Source: Roseiarcus sp963751165 (GTDB taxonomy: Bacteria; Pseudomonadota; Alphaproteobacteria; Rhizobiales; Beijerinckiaceae). Taken from it: a stretch of 64,000 nucleotides of DNA. The notes under the pieces were generated by a model. The model was given only the letters and a program-made list of their open reading frames with translations, was not told the DNA's origin and ran no database searches. Shown here one piece after another: positions 26,093 through 35,590 of the stretch. Position 1 is the first letter of the stretch; every line of letters begins with the position of its first letter. Location: the NCBI GenBank assembly GCA_963751165.1, contig CAVVTP010000012.1, positions 1 to 64,000 of the forward strand, read 5' to 3'. The translations under genes were made by a program, and so were the position numbers.

Positions 26093-28131
26093 CGGAGGCG
26101 GGACTAAAGAGTGCCGTCTTGACCCTCTATCGCGTCGTCTTCACGCCCTCCGGCAAACGCGGCGATTTCGCGGAAGGAACGAGCCTGCTCACGGCCGCCC
26201 GCTCGCTCGCCGTCGACCTCGATACGGTCTGCGGCGGACGCGGCATTTGTGGGCGCTGCCAGATCGAAGTTGCCGAGGGGCAGTTCGCCAAGCACGCGAT
26301 CAATTCGCGCAGCCGTCACGCGACGCCCTGGAACGAGGTCGAGCAGCGCTACGCCGACAAGCGTGCTACGCTCGCCCCTGGCCGCCGCCTCGGCTGCCAG
26401 GCGAGAGTTTGCGGCGACCTGGTCATCGACGTGCCGGCAGAGAGCCAGGTCCACCGGCAGGTGGTTCGCAAGCGCGCCGAAGAGCATTCGATCGAGATCG
26501 ATCCGGTCGTGCGGCTGCACTACGTCGAGGTCCGCGAGCCGAACCTGCGCGAGCCGTCGAGCGATTTCCGCCGCCTGCAGGAGGCGCTCGCCGAGCAATG
26601 GGGCGTCGTCGACGCGCAGGCGGACCTCGCCACGCTCGCCGGCCTGCAAAAGGTTCTGCGCGCAGGGGCGTGGAAGGCGACCACCGCCGTGCGCAAGGGT
26701 CGCAACGTCGTCGCGATCTTCCCCGGCTTCGCCGATCGCGCCTTCGGCGTCGCCATCGACGTCGGCTCGACCACCATCGCCGCCTATCTCTGCGACCTCA
26801 CGACGGGAGTTGTCGTCGCTTCGGTGGGTGCGATGAACCCGCAGATCCGCTTCGGCGAAGACCTGATGAGCCGTGTCTCCTATGTGATGATAAATCCGGG
26901 TGGCGACGCGGAGCTCACGCGCGCAGTGCGCGAGGCGATGAACGCGCTGATCGGCGAAGCGGCGGCTCAGGGCGGGGTGGCGCGCGGAGAGATCGTGGAG
27001 GTCACGCTGGTCGGCAATCCGATCATGCATCACCTCGTCCTCGGCCTCGATCCGACAGAGATCGGCGGCGCGCCCTTTGCGCTGACGATCGATGGCGCCT
27101 ATGAGATGCGCGCGCATGACCTCGGGCTCGAGATCGCGCCCGGCGCCTGCGTGTATGCTCTGCCCTGCATCGCCGGCCACGTCGGCGCCGACACGGCCGG
27201 CGTCGTTCTCGCCGAGGCGCCCTATCTCGGCGACGAGCTGAGGCTCATCGTCGACGTCGGCACCAACGCCGAGATCGTGTTCGGCAACCGACAACGTCTG
27301 CTCGCCTGCTCGTCGCCGACCGGCCCAGCCTTCGAGGGGGCTCAGATTTCCTGCGGTCAGCGCGCGGCGCCGGGCGCCATCGAGCGCATCCGCATCGACC
27401 GGGGAACCCTCGAGCCGCGCTTCAAGGTGATCGGCTGCGACCTCTGGTCGGACGAGCCGGGTTTCGCCGAGGCGACGGCAATATCGGGGGTCACCGGCGT
27501 GTGCGGCTCGGGGATCATCGAGGCGATCGCCGAGATGTTCCTTTCCGGAATCATCTCGCAGGACGGCGTCATCGACGGGACGCTCGCTGCGCGAAATCCG
27601 CGCGTGGAGCCGGTCGGCCGCACATTCGCCTATGTGCTGAACGAGGGGCCGCCCAGGTTGCTGATCTATCAGACCGACGTGCGCGCGATCCAACTCGCCA
27701 AGGCCGCCCTCTACGCCGGCGCGAAGCTGCTTGTGGAGCGGCGCGGCGCCGAGCCGGCGGCGCGCATCACCCTCGCCGGAGCTTTCGGCGCCCAGATCGA
27801 TCCGGTCTACGCGATGACCCTCGGCCTCATCCCCGACTGTGATCTCGCCAGGGTCGCAAGCGCCGGCAACGCCGCCGGAACGGGCGCGCGCATCGCGCTC
27901 CTGAACCTCGCGGCGCGGGCCGAGATCGAGCGCGTCGTGCGCGAGATCGAGAAGATCGAGACCGCAATCGAGCCGAACTTCCAGAACCTGTTCGTCGCCG
28001 CGATGGCGATCCCGAACAAGACCGACCCCTTCCCGAACCTCGCCCGTCAGGTCGACTTGCCGGCCCCGCAGGAGGCGCCGACCGCCGCTGGGCGGCGCCG
28101 AAGGCGCGGGGTTTCCGGCGGAGCCGTCTAG
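26089..28131 (+). CDS. ASKHA-domain corrinoid activation protein (RACo/RamA-like, DUF4445)
   Basis: A 680-residue ATP-dependent reductase that restores inactive Co(II) corrinoid to Co(I). The N terminus holds a plant-type 2Fe-2S site with C48, C54, C57 and C103 (VCGGRGICGRCQIEV and LGCQARV). After a linker, an actin-like ATPase region carries DVGSTTIAAYL (224 on), VDVGTNAEIVFG and VTGVCGSGIIEAIAEM. The C-terminal tail after about 655 is arginine-rich and unconserved. It starts at a GTG overlapping the previous stop. It presumably reactivates the corrinoid protein encoded 2 kb upstream. Confidence 0.92.
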   Translation: MTEAGLKSAVLTLYRVVFTPSGKRGDFAEGTSLLTAARSLAVDLDTVCGGRGICGRCQIEVAEGQFAKHAINSRSRHATPWNEVEQRYADKRATLAPGRRLGCQARVCGDLVIDVPAESQVHRQVVRKRAEEHSIEIDPVVRLHYVEVREPNLREPSSDFRRLQEALAEQWGVVDAQADLATLAGLQKVLRAGAWKATTAVRKGRNVVAIFPGFADRAFGVAIDVGSTTIAAYLCDLTTGVVVASVGAMNPQIRFGEDLMSRVSYVMINPGGDAELTRAVREAMNALIGEAAAQGGVARGEIVEVTLVGNPIMHHLVLGLDPTEIGGAPFALTIDGAYEMRAHDLGLEIAPGACVYALPCIAGHVGADTAGVVLAEAPYLGDELRLIVDVGTNAEIVFGNRQRLLACSSPTGPAFEGAQISCGQRAAPGAIERIRIDRGTLEPRFKVIGCDLWSDEPGFAEATAISGVTGVCGSGIIEAIAEMFLSGIISQDGVIDGTLAARNPRVEPVGRTFAYVLNEGPPRLLIYQTDVRAIQLAKAALYAGAKLLVERRGAEPAARITLAGAFGAQIDPVYAMTLGLIPDCDLARVASAGNAAGTGARIALLNLAARAEIERVVREIEKIETAIEPNFQNLFVAAMAIPNKTDPFPNLARQVDLPAPQEAPTAAGRRRRRGVSGGAV

Positions 28132-28341
28132 CGGCTCGATCGGAAGCTGTTTCTGAAGGCTCAGGGCCGACAGCCGCAGTTCCATCGATGCGACGCTCCG
28201 CCGCGTCGGCCGTTTCTGGGGGAGCATGTCGTCAGAATTGCCTGAAGCATACGTGAGCGCGGTCCCGTCAGTCATTCCCGTCCCGCTCGCATCTAAATCC
28301 GGCATTGGCAAACAGCCGGCCAAGCGCTTAATCGCGCAGAC

Positions 28342-29635
28342 ATGCGGGCGATGTCTGAAACCCAAGAACTCACCGAGGCGATGGCGCGGCTCGACGCGCT
28401 CACCGACTGGGAGAAGCGACCCCGCCGGGTGATGCGGGTCGGCCTCGCGCCGATGCAGGACCTTTCCGCCCGCCTCGGCGATCCGCACAAGAGCTTCCGT
28501 TCGGTTCATGTGGCCGGCACCAAGGGCAAGGGGTCCGTCTCCGCCTTGATCGAGGCCGGCCTTGTTCGGGCGGGTCTGAGGGCAGGTCGCTACGGATCGC
28601 CGCATGTGGAGCGCGTGACCGAGCGCGTGAGCCTCGAGGGCCGGGACGTCGACGATCGCAGGCTGGCGTCGGGGCTGACCCGCGCGCTCGACGCTTATGA
28701 GGCCGCACGCCGCGAACACACGCCGGCGGCCGACGCCACCTGGTTCGATCTCCTGACCTCCGCCGCCTTCCTGATCTTTCGCGAGGCTCGCGTCGAATGG
28801 GCAGTGGTCGAGGTCGGCCTCGGCGGCCGGCTCGAACTCGACCAATGTCGTGGACGGCGAGGTTGCCGTGGTGACCAACATCGGCCTCGAGCACACGGAA
28901 ATTCTCGGCGAGACGCGCGCTGCGATCGCGCGAGAAAAGGTCGGCATCCTGAAGCCGGGGGCGGTCCTCGTGACGGCGCTCGATCGCGATGACGAGGCCG
29001 GACGCGTCCTTCAGGCCCGGGCGGACGACCTCGGCTGCCGGGTCGCCCAAGCGCTTGCCCCGCCTGGCGCGTCTATCGAGGAAGCGAACGTCAGGCTCGC
29101 GGGCGCTGCCCTCGATCAACTGGGCCAAAAGGGCGTGCGCTCGCTGGCCGGCGAGACGATCGGCGCCGGGCTCCTCGACGCCCGGACGCGCTCCGCCGCG
29201 CGGCTCATCGGCCGGATGGAACGCCATAACCTCCACATCGGCTCCTCCCGCATGCCGATCGTGTTCGACGGCGCGCATGTGCCTTTCAATCTGGCGGCGG
29301 TGCTAGCCGATCTTTCTCGCGAGCCTGATCTCGCCGGTCCTTGCGTCGCGGTTGTCGCGCTCGCCGCCGACAAGGACGCGAACGGATTCCTCGCCGAGCT
29401 GAGTCGGAGTGCGTCCGCCGTGGTGCTGACCGATTTGCCCTCGACCAATCGCGGCCGACCCGCCGAGGAGCTGCGCGCGATCGCGCACTCGATCGGACTT
29501 CGGAGCGAAGTCGAGCGCGACCCCACGCGGGCGCTCCACCGCGGCCTCGCGCTCGCCCGCGACGCCAATTCGTGGCTTTTGGTGACGGGATCACTCTATC
29601 TGGTAGGGGCGCTGCGCGGCGAGGCGCTCGGCTGA
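28342..29635 (+). CDS. folC: Bifunctional folylpolyglutamate/dihydrofolate synthase with a one-base insertion
   Basis: The enzyme adds glutamate to dihydropteroate and folates using ATP. The P-loop is in VAGTKGKGSVSALIEAGL; the first frame runs to VEVGLGGRLE. At 28835-28836 an extra A in CTCGAACTCGACC breaks the frame. Removing it gives GGRLDSTNVVDGEVAV, the expected family sequence, and the second frame continues from 28850 through VVTNIGLEHTEILG and VFDGAHVPFN to 29635. The span is 3n+1. An alternative ATG lies at 28351. An essential gene is unlikely to be broken, so an assembly error is the simplest explanation. Confidence 0.92.
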
Positions 29636-29736
29636 GCGGGCTGTCGGCGTCGCCTGAGCGAGGCCGAGCGTAGGTTGCCTCCTCTCGTATCCCGCGGCAA
29701 TGTCACTCCGTCCAATACGAAGCGCGGGGAGGGGCA

Positions 29737-30594
29737 TTGGTCAAAAGGCAGAGGCCGATCAAGCTGCGGAAATCGATCCCCAAGCCGGACGAGAGAATCG
29801 TCGCGCTTTTGGACAAGATCGCGGGCGAAGGGCAAACGGATTCCATCCTGGCCCGGCTCTGGGACGAACCGCCTGAAAGGGTGGCCCACGACATCGCACG
29901 CTCCGCCGCTTTCGGACGCCTCTATAAACTGGTGCGCACGGCGAATATCGGAGTGGAGAGCGCGACAGACGCGAATCCGGAGCTCGTCGGACTGCCGGCC
30001 CCTGCCCCAGACCTCACCTTTGACGAGCTATTCCGCCAGCATTTCCGGCCGCGGCTCGGCAAGCGGGCCGACGGGTTCGACGTCCTCTTCAAGTCGGCTT
30101 TGTCGCTCGGCCGCAGAGTTCTCGTCGTCGAGACGGGATGTCTGCGGGTCCCAGGCAACTGGGAAGGGGACGGACAAAGCACGTTCATGTTCGATGCGCT
30201 CGTGCGCTCGTGCGGCGGCCAGCTATTCTCGATCGACGTCTCGAGCGAAAGCATCGACAGCGCGAGGCAGGTCTGCAGCTCGGCCACGCAACTCATCGAA
30301 AACGATTCGGTTTCGGCGCTGCACGCCCTTGCGCAAATCGCCTCGAAGCAGATCGACGTCTTCTACCTGGATTCGTTCGATCTGGACCCGAACAATCCGT
30401 TACCGAGCGCAATCCATCATGCTCTGGAGCTGACCGCCGGCCGTCCCCTCATCGGGCCTGGGACCCTCGTTTGCGTCGACGACTACGCCGTCGGCGCGAC
30501 CGGCGGCAAAGGAATGATCGTCGACCGATTTCTCAGCAATATCCGCGCGAACGTCCTGTACAGCGGGTATCAGAAGATCTGGCGGATTGTCTGA
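29737..30594 (+). CDS. Class I SAM-dependent methyltransferase-like protein
   Basis: A 285-residue protein. A basic N-terminal helix region is followed from about 125 by a Rossmann methyltransferase pattern: RVLVVETGCLRVPGNW (motif I), QLFSIDVSSESIDSA (motif II acidic residue), IDVFYLDSFDLDPNN and GTLVCVDDYAVGATGGKG. It resembles the Methyltransf_24 type that modifies sugars or small metabolites. The TTG start at 29737 follows a strong GGGGAGGGG ribosome site. It stands alone; the substrate is unknown. Confidence 0.7.
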   Translation: MVKRQRPIKLRKSIPKPDERIVALLDKIAGEGQTDSILARLWDEPPERVAHDIARSAAFGRLYKLVRTANIGVESATDANPELVGLPAPAPDLTFDELFRQHFRPRLGKRADGFDVLFKSALSLGRRVLVVETGCLRVPGNWEGDGQSTFMFDALVRSCGGQLFSIDVSSESIDSARQVCSSATQLIENDSVSALHALAQIASKQIDVFYLDSFDLDPNNPLPSAIHHALELTAGRPLIGPGTLVCVDDYAVGATGGKGMIVDRFLSNIRANVLYSGYQKIWRIV

Positions 30595-30611
30595 GGTCAC
30601 GAGGAGTTTCC

Positions 30612-31562
30612 TCAGAATCGGCCCGCCGCCAACCCTAACCACCCCTGCAACGCGACGCCGGCAAACAAGATTAGGCCCGCGTCACGGTTCGAGCGGAAGA
30701 GTCGCAAGGCCGTCGCGGGGTCTGCGCCCTCGACCTTGGACGTCTGCCAGCCGAGATGGCCGGCATAGGCGAGCCCGCCGGCGAGCGCGATCGGGCCACC
30801 GCCGGCGATGAGGATCGCAGCCAGCGCGAGCGCGGCCGCCGTCGCATAGAAGAGGCCAACGCCAAGCTTTGCGTTATCGCCGAACAGGCGGGCAGTCGAG
30901 CGGATGCCCACGATGGCGTCGTCGCGAGCGTCTTGCATGGCGTAGATCGTGTCGTAGCCGATCGTCCAGCAGAAGGCGGACGCATAGAGCAGGACAGGCG
31001 CGAGCGCGAGGCTGGCGAAGGTCGCGCTCCAGCCGACCAGCGCGCCCCAGGAGAAGGCGAGGCCGAGAACGGCCTGAGGCCATGACGTCACCCGCTTCAT
31101 CAGGGGGTAGACTGCGACGATGGCGAGCGATGCAATGCCAAGCCAGATCGAGAAGGAATTGAAGCTAAGGAGAACCGCGAGCCCGACGAGCGACTGGGCG
31201 ACAAGAAAGGCGGCCGCCGCCCTGACGCCGACCCGCCCCGACGGCAAGGGGCGCCGACGCGTCCGCTCGACGCCGGCGTCGAGCTCGCGGTCGAGAATGT
31301 CGTTGTAGGTGCAGCCCGCGCCACGCATCGCGATCGCGCCGACGAGGAACAGCGCGAGATGGGCGAGGTTCGGCCCGCGGTGAAGCGCAAGACCCGCGAG
31401 CGCCGCCGCCTGCCAGCAGGGCGCGAGCAGGAGTTGCCAACCGGCTGGCCGGTCGAGCCGGGCGAGCTGGACGAAGGGCAGGGCGAAATCGGGAGTGAAC
31501 CGCAGCACCAGGCTCGCCGGCCGGGCGTCCGGCAACAGCGAGCGCTGCGGTTCTGAGGTCAA
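30612..31562 (-). CDS. ubiA: 4-hydroxybenzoate polyprenyltransferase
   Basis: A 316-residue intramembrane enzyme that attaches the polyprenyl chain to 4-hydroxybenzoate in ubiquinone synthesis. The two aspartate-rich motifs are present: YNDILDRELDAGVERT and GYDTIYAMQDARDD, with magnesium and diphosphate held between them; about eight hydrophobic spans follow the family pattern. The start is probably a TTG at 31562 that overlaps the upstream stop (TTGA), indicating translational coupling; an upstream ATG would give a long unlikely lead. Confidence 0.93.
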   Translation of the reverse strand: MTSEPQRSLLPDARPASLVLRFTPDFALPFVQLARLDRPAGWQLLLAPCWQAAALAGLALHRGPNLAHLALFLVGAIAMRGAGCTYNDILDRELDAGVERTRRRPLPSGRVGVRAAAAFLVAQSLVGLAVLLSFNSFSIWLGIASLAIVAVYPLMKRVTSWPQAVLGLAFSWGALVGWSATFASLALAPVLLYASAFCWTIGYDTIYAMQDARDDAIVGIRSTARLFGDNAKLGVGLFYATAAALALAAILIAGGGPIALAGGLAYAGHLGWQTSKVEGADPATALRLFRSNRDAGLILFAGVALQGWLGLAAGRF

Positions 31563-31975
31563 AGCGGCCCGGTCGGGAGCGGCTGGGCCTGAGGGCCGCC
31601 ACCCTGCGCCGCCTGCTCTTTCATCTTCTTGAGTTTGGCGGCGACCGTGCAGGCCTTGGCGTTGAAGCCGGCGTTCTTCTCGTGGCTCGTCTTGAGGTTG
31701 TTGATCGCGTCGTCGGGGAACGAGCACCAGTCCTTGTTCTTCTCCATATAGGCGATGATCGCCGACTCCGCCTTCAGCAGGCCAGCCGATTTCAGGCAGA
31801 ACTGCTCCGGGTCGAGCGGTTTGCCGTGCGCCGCCTTGGCGAAAGTGTTGACTTTCTCAAGTTCCGCGTTGCGGGCCGCGGCGAGCTTCTGCATGTCCTG
31901 GCCGCAATCCGCCCATGCCGGCCCGGCCAAAGCCACCGCAAGCCCCAGCGCCCAGGCGATCCTTCTATGCCCCAC
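31559..31975 (-). CDS. Small secreted alpha-helical protein upstream of ubiA
   Basis: A 138-residue protein. From GTG 31975 it reads VGHRRIAWALGLAVALAG and PAWA, a standard signal peptide. The mature part has four cysteines (DCGQDMQ, FCLKSAG, WCSFPDD, ACTVAAK) in helical sequence, probably forming two disulfides in the periplasm. I know no named family. Its stop overlaps the ubiA start, so the two are expressed together, though no functional link is evident. Confidence 0.7.
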   Translation of the reverse strand: MGHRRIAWALGLAVALAGPAWADCGQDMQKLAAARNAELEKVNTFAKAAHGKPLDPEQFCLKSAGLLKAESAIIAYMEKNKDWCSFPDDAINNLKTSHEKNAGFNAKACTVAAKLKKMKEQAAQGGGPQAQPLPTGPL

Positions 31976-32095
31976 TCTCGAAAAACTCCGTTCGCACCCG
32001 AATCCGAAGCGTCTCTGCCCCGATTTAACGCGCAGAAAGACCAAGATAAAGGCAAAACCACGGCCTGGACCGACTTTCACCCAACCATCGACAAA

Positions 32096-33100
32096 CTACA
32101 CCCACTTCCGCGCGCCGTAGTCGATGGCGTAGCGGTCCGGCCGAGCGGCGATCGCCGCCATGCCGGCCAGCACCGCGTCGGAGCGAGTGATCAGCCGGGT
32201 CGCGATGCTGCGCGCCAACGCGTCGACCGGCGCCTTCGCCTCGAACGCCGCGCGGAAGGCCGCATCGTCGAGAAAATCGACCACGCGGGGCAACACCCCG
32301 CCGGACAGCGTCACTCCGCCGGTCGCGACGAAGGTCACCGCCATGTCGCCGGCGAAGCGCGCCATGATGCGCCAGTAGTGCCGGACGCTCTCGGCCGCCT
32401 CTCCCTTGGGGTCGGCGATGGCCGCGGCGGTGACCTGAGGCGGCTCGAGATGCGGATCGGGATGGCCCAGCACCATCATCCGCGCCCGGTGGACCCTTGC
32501 GAGTCCCGCACCGTTCAGCACGCTCTCGCTGGTCACCCGCCCATGCGCCCGTTCGAGATGGGGCCAAAGGGCGTATTCCTCCGGCCACACCGGCCCGAAG
32601 TCGATATGGCAGGCCTCCGAGGACACCGGCGTGAAGCGTCCCTCCGCGTCGACCAGCGCCGCGACGCCGAGGCCGGTGCCGGGTCCGAGGATCACATGCG
32701 GCCCCTTGCCGTCGAAGGGTAGTGGGCCGATCTGCCGCGTCCAGTCGTTGGGGATCGCTGGCAGGGACAGGGCCTGCGCCTCGAAGTCGTTGAGAAGGAG
32801 GCCCTGGGAGAGGCCGGCGCGTTTCGCTGTCTCCGGCCCGTCCATAACCCAAGGCGCGTTGGTGAGCTTCAGCGTCCGCCCGACGACCGGCCCGGCGCCG
32901 CAGACAATCATCGAGCGCGGGCGGACGCCGAGCTTCGGCGCCGCGGCCTCGATCGCGTCGGGGAGGCCCGGATAATCGTCGGTGACGAGGTGGACGATTT
33001 GCCCGAGCGCCGCGCCGGGCTCGGCCTGGACGGCAAAGCGGACGTTGGTGCCGCCGGTGTCGCAAACGAGGACGGGATAGGGAAAGACAATTTCGCTCAT
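32096..33100 (-). CDS. glk: Glucokinase
   Basis: A 334-residue ATP-dependent hexokinase of the bacterial Glk type, phosphorylating glucose to glucose 6-phosphate. LVCDTGGTNVRFAV is the N-terminal phosphate-binding loop, LLLNDFEAQAL holds the catalytic aspartate, and HVILGPGTGLGVAALVD and EACHIDFGPV are the family's ATP and sugar segments. The start at 33100 (MSEIVFPYPV) matches the family; the longer frame upstream is not conserved. Confidence 0.93.
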   Translation of the reverse strand: MSEIVFPYPVLVCDTGGTNVRFAVQAEPGAALGQIVHLVTDDYPGLPDAIEAAAPKLGVRPRSMIVCGAGPVVGRTLKLTNAPWVMDGPETAKRAGLSQGLLLNDFEAQALSLPAIPNDWTRQIGPLPFDGKGPHVILGPGTGLGVAALVDAEGRFTPVSSEACHIDFGPVWPEEYALWPHLERAHGRVTSESVLNGAGLARVHRARMMVLGHPDPHLEPPQVTAAAIADPKGEAAESVRHYWRIMARFAGDMAVTFVATGGVTLSGGVLPRVVDFLDDAAFRAAFEAKAPVDALARSIATRLITRSDAVLAGMAAIAARPDRYAIDYGARKWV

Positions 33101-33651
33101 GGGAGCATAAGGGCAAATGATGTCGGGCAAGGCAAGCGTCTGGTTGGGACGCGAGCCCGATGAAGCCGGGCCCGCGCAACCCGAATTCCCTGGTAGCTGG
33201 GAAAAATGCAAAGAACTTCTCACGTTTCGGCCGATTTTCGGAAAAACCGCTCAGAAAAACCTAGCGATTCCGGGCAGTTCCAGCAAAATTCCCTGCCCGG
33301 CCGAACAGGAATTTTTTCGGCGGAGCAGGAATTGAGATTCCCTGCTCCGCCGAAGGCAGGGATATTTCGCGTCTGATGCGCCGCTTCGACCCTCTACACG
33401 CGCAAGCCAACCGGCCGAAAGGTTCGGAAGACCCAAAGAGGCAAAGGTGAAAAAATCAACATGGATTTGTTGACTTGGCCCAACGCTTACAGGTTCCGAA
33501 CAAATGGACAGGGTCGGAGGAAGCGCGGGGTTCGAGTCCGAGCGCCCGACCCGGGGGAAAGCCCATATCCTGAGCGCGTCGTCCCGGTCCGCCGATCGAT
33601 CAGGGTTCCAATCGATCGGGACCTGTTCTAGACCGGCCAAAGGAGGAACCC
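33101..33651. repeat. Repeat-rich intergenic region with a 14-bp hairpin
   Basis: About 33180-33375 consists of worn AATTCCCTG / CAGGAATT units. Inside, TTCGGCGGAGCAGG (33316-33329) and CCTGCTCCGCCGAA (33341-33354) form a perfect 14-bp inverted repeat. The AACAGGAATT and CTGCTCCGCCGAAGGCAGGGA arrangement resembles dispersed intergenic repeats seen in rhizobial genomes. The remaining stretch to the rhaI ribosome site (AAAGGAGGAACCC, 33639-33651) is gene-free. Confidence 0.55.
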
Positions 33652-34944
33652 ATGGCCTATCGCATTCCCGATGACCTGATCGCCAACGAGAACGCGAAGC
33701 TCGGCCATGCGCAGGACGAGGACTACGCCGCCCTCGGCCGGCGGCTCGAGCGCAGCGGCGTCGACATCGACGCGATAACCACCAAGGCTGCCGCCTTCGC
33801 CGTCGCCGTTCCGACCTGGGGCGTCGGCACGGGCGGGACGCGCTTCGCGCGTTTCCCGGGCCCGGGGGAGCCGCGCAGCGTCTTCGACAAGCTCGAGGAT
33901 TGCGCCACGATCCATCAGCTGACCCGCGCCACGCCGACCTGCTCGCCCCACATCCCGTGGGACAAGGTCAGCGACACTCGGGAGCTTGCCGACCGGGCGA
34001 AGGCGCTTGGGCTGGGTTTCGACGCCGTCAACTCGAACACCTTCCAGGACCAGCCCGGCCAGAAGCTCTCCTACAAGTTCGGCTCGCTGGCCCACAGCGA
34101 CAAGGCGGTGCGCGATCAGGCGGTGGCGCACAATCTCGAATGCATCGAGATCGGCCAGAGGCTCGGCTCGAAGGCGCTGACGGTCTGGATCGCCGACGGC
34201 TCGAATTTCCCGGGCCAATCGAACCTGAACCGGGTGTTCGACTGGTATCTCGAGTCCATGAGCGCGATCTACCGGCGCCTTCCGGCCGACTGGCGGGTGT
34301 TTCTGGAGCACAAGCTCTACGAGCCGGCCTTCTACTCGACGGTCGTTTCAGACTGGGGCACGAACCTGATGGCCGCTCAGGCGCTGGGTCCGAAGGCCTT
34401 CTGCCTCGTCGACCTCGGGCACCATGCGCCGAACGTCAACATCGAGCAGATCGTCGCGCGGCTCATCCGCGCAGGAAAGCTCGCCGGCTTCCATTTCAAC
34501 GATTCTAAATACGGCGACGATGACCTCGACGCGGGCTCGATCGACCCGTTCCGTCTATATCGGGTCTTCAACGAGCTCGTGGACGCAGCCGAGCGCCATA
34601 CCGCCGGCTTCGATCCCGCCTACATGATCGACCAGTCGCATAATGTCACCGACCCGATTGAGAGTCTGATGGTTTCCGCGATGGAGGTGCAGAGGGCTTA
34701 CGCGCAGGCGCTGCTCGTCGACAGGCCCGCTCTGGAAGCGGCGCAGAACGCCAATGACGTGATGTCCGCGCTCCGCCTTTTCAAAGCGGGCTTTGTGACC
34801 GACGTGTCGCCGATTCTGGCCGAGGCGCGCCGACGCGGCGGCGGCGCGATCGATCCGATCGCCGTCTACCGCGCTTCGAACTATCGTGCGCAGAAGGCCG
34901 AGGAGCGGCCTGCCGTGGCCGGCTCGTCATCCGGCATCGTGTAG
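33652..34944 (+). CDS. rhaI: L-rhamnose isomerase / sugar isomerase, rhizobial RhaI type
   Basis: A 430-residue TIM-barrel aldose-ketose isomerase. VAVPTWGVGTGGTRFARFPG, VNSNTFQDQP, FLEHKLYEPAFYSTV, FCLVDLGHHAPNVNIEQIV and GFHFNDSKYGDDDLDAGSID carry the metal-binding Glu, Asp and His residues of the rhizobial L-rhamnose isomerase family. It converts L-rhamnose to L-rhamnulose. No rhamnulokinase or rhamnose transporter is adjacent; glk is divergent. An excellent AAGGAGGAA ribosome site fixes the start. Confidence 0.92.
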   Translation: MAYRIPDDLIANENAKLGHAQDEDYAALGRRLERSGVDIDAITTKAAAFAVAVPTWGVGTGGTRFARFPGPGEPRSVFDKLEDCATIHQLTRATPTCSPHIPWDKVSDTRELADRAKALGLGFDAVNSNTFQDQPGQKLSYKFGSLAHSDKAVRDQAVAHNLECIEIGQRLGSKALTVWIADGSNFPGQSNLNRVFDWYLESMSAIYRRLPADWRVFLEHKLYEPAFYSTVVSDWGTNLMAAQALGPKAFCLVDLGHHAPNVNIEQIVARLIRAGKLAGFHFNDSKYGDDDLDAGSIDPFRLYRVFNELVDAAERHTAGFDPAYMIDQSHNVTDPIESLMVSAMEVQRAYAQALLVDRPALEAAQNANDVMSALRLFKAGFVTDVSPILAEARRRGGGAIDPIAVYRASNYRAQKAEERPAVAGSSSGIV

Positions 34945-35149
34945 GCGGGAGGAGGTGCGCCGTCTGGAACACAGCTCAGATCCGCGCCGTACGGCCGAGG
35001 ACGTCATGCGGACGATCGCGTCGGTTGGCTGCTTAACTCTGCGGCGCAGCAACGAGACGGCGGCGGGAAGCAGGAGACGACGTAAAGGGGCCGCGCCGCT
35101 CTCGGTGGAGCGGCGAGCAGCACGGCCGAGGATACGCGTGCGTCCTTTT

Positions 35150-35590
35150 CTATTCCGCCGGCGTGGCGCGCGCGGCGACCAGGTCGTCGACCGGGATGCT
35201 TGTCGGAGCTTCGCGGCGCACGAACCTCCGGAAGGCCATTCGCATGTCGCGGTACAGCCGCACCCAGGCGTTGGGCTTGCGGAAGTGTGAAGCGAACTCG
35301 CGGTTCGTCTCCATCGGCACCCAGTAATCGCTGCGCCAAGTCTTGAACATCGAGACCAGTTCGTCCGACTGCTCAGGCTTGACCGAAAGGCTTGCGCAGC
35401 CGCACAGCGCGTCGATCGTCACCCGTCCCATCTTGTCGAAATGAAAGCGGTGACGACTCGGCACGTGATGCAGCCAGCCGTGCTTCAACTCGAAATCGTC
35501 CGGCTGGAAGCGAAGCGCCGAAATCATCGGCGAGACATCCAGGTAGCGCGCGGACGGTCCAGACGCGTATCGTAACTCGACGTTAGCCAT
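35150..35590 (-). CDS. Conserved hypothetical protein
   Basis: A 146-residue cytosolic protein without signal or membrane segment. The middle reads HRFHFDKMGRVTIDALCG then CASLSV, and the end KPNAWVRLYRDMRMAFRRFV is basic. A strong GGAGGAA ribosome site supports the start at 35590. Codon use looks native. I recognise no domain and give no function. Confidence 0.65.
   Translation of the reverse strand: MANVELRYASGPSARYLDVSPMISALRFQPDDFELKHGWLHHVPSRHRFHFDKMGRVTIDALCGCASLSVKPEQSDELVSMFKTWRSDYWVPMETNREFASHFRKPNAWVRLYRDMRMAFRRFVRREAPTSIPVDDLVAARATPAE

Noticed and set aside
26104..28947. A 947-codon open frame antisense to the corrinoid activator gene
   Set aside because: It mirrors the codon phase of a GC-rich gene, is arginine/aspartate-rich with no domain, and the plus strand encodes a clear ASKHA protein with 2Fe-2S cysteines.
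33520..33560. A tRNA-like GGTTCGAGTCC near 33526
   Set aside because: Only the T-loop-like string fits; no acceptor, D or anticodon stems can be paired around it.
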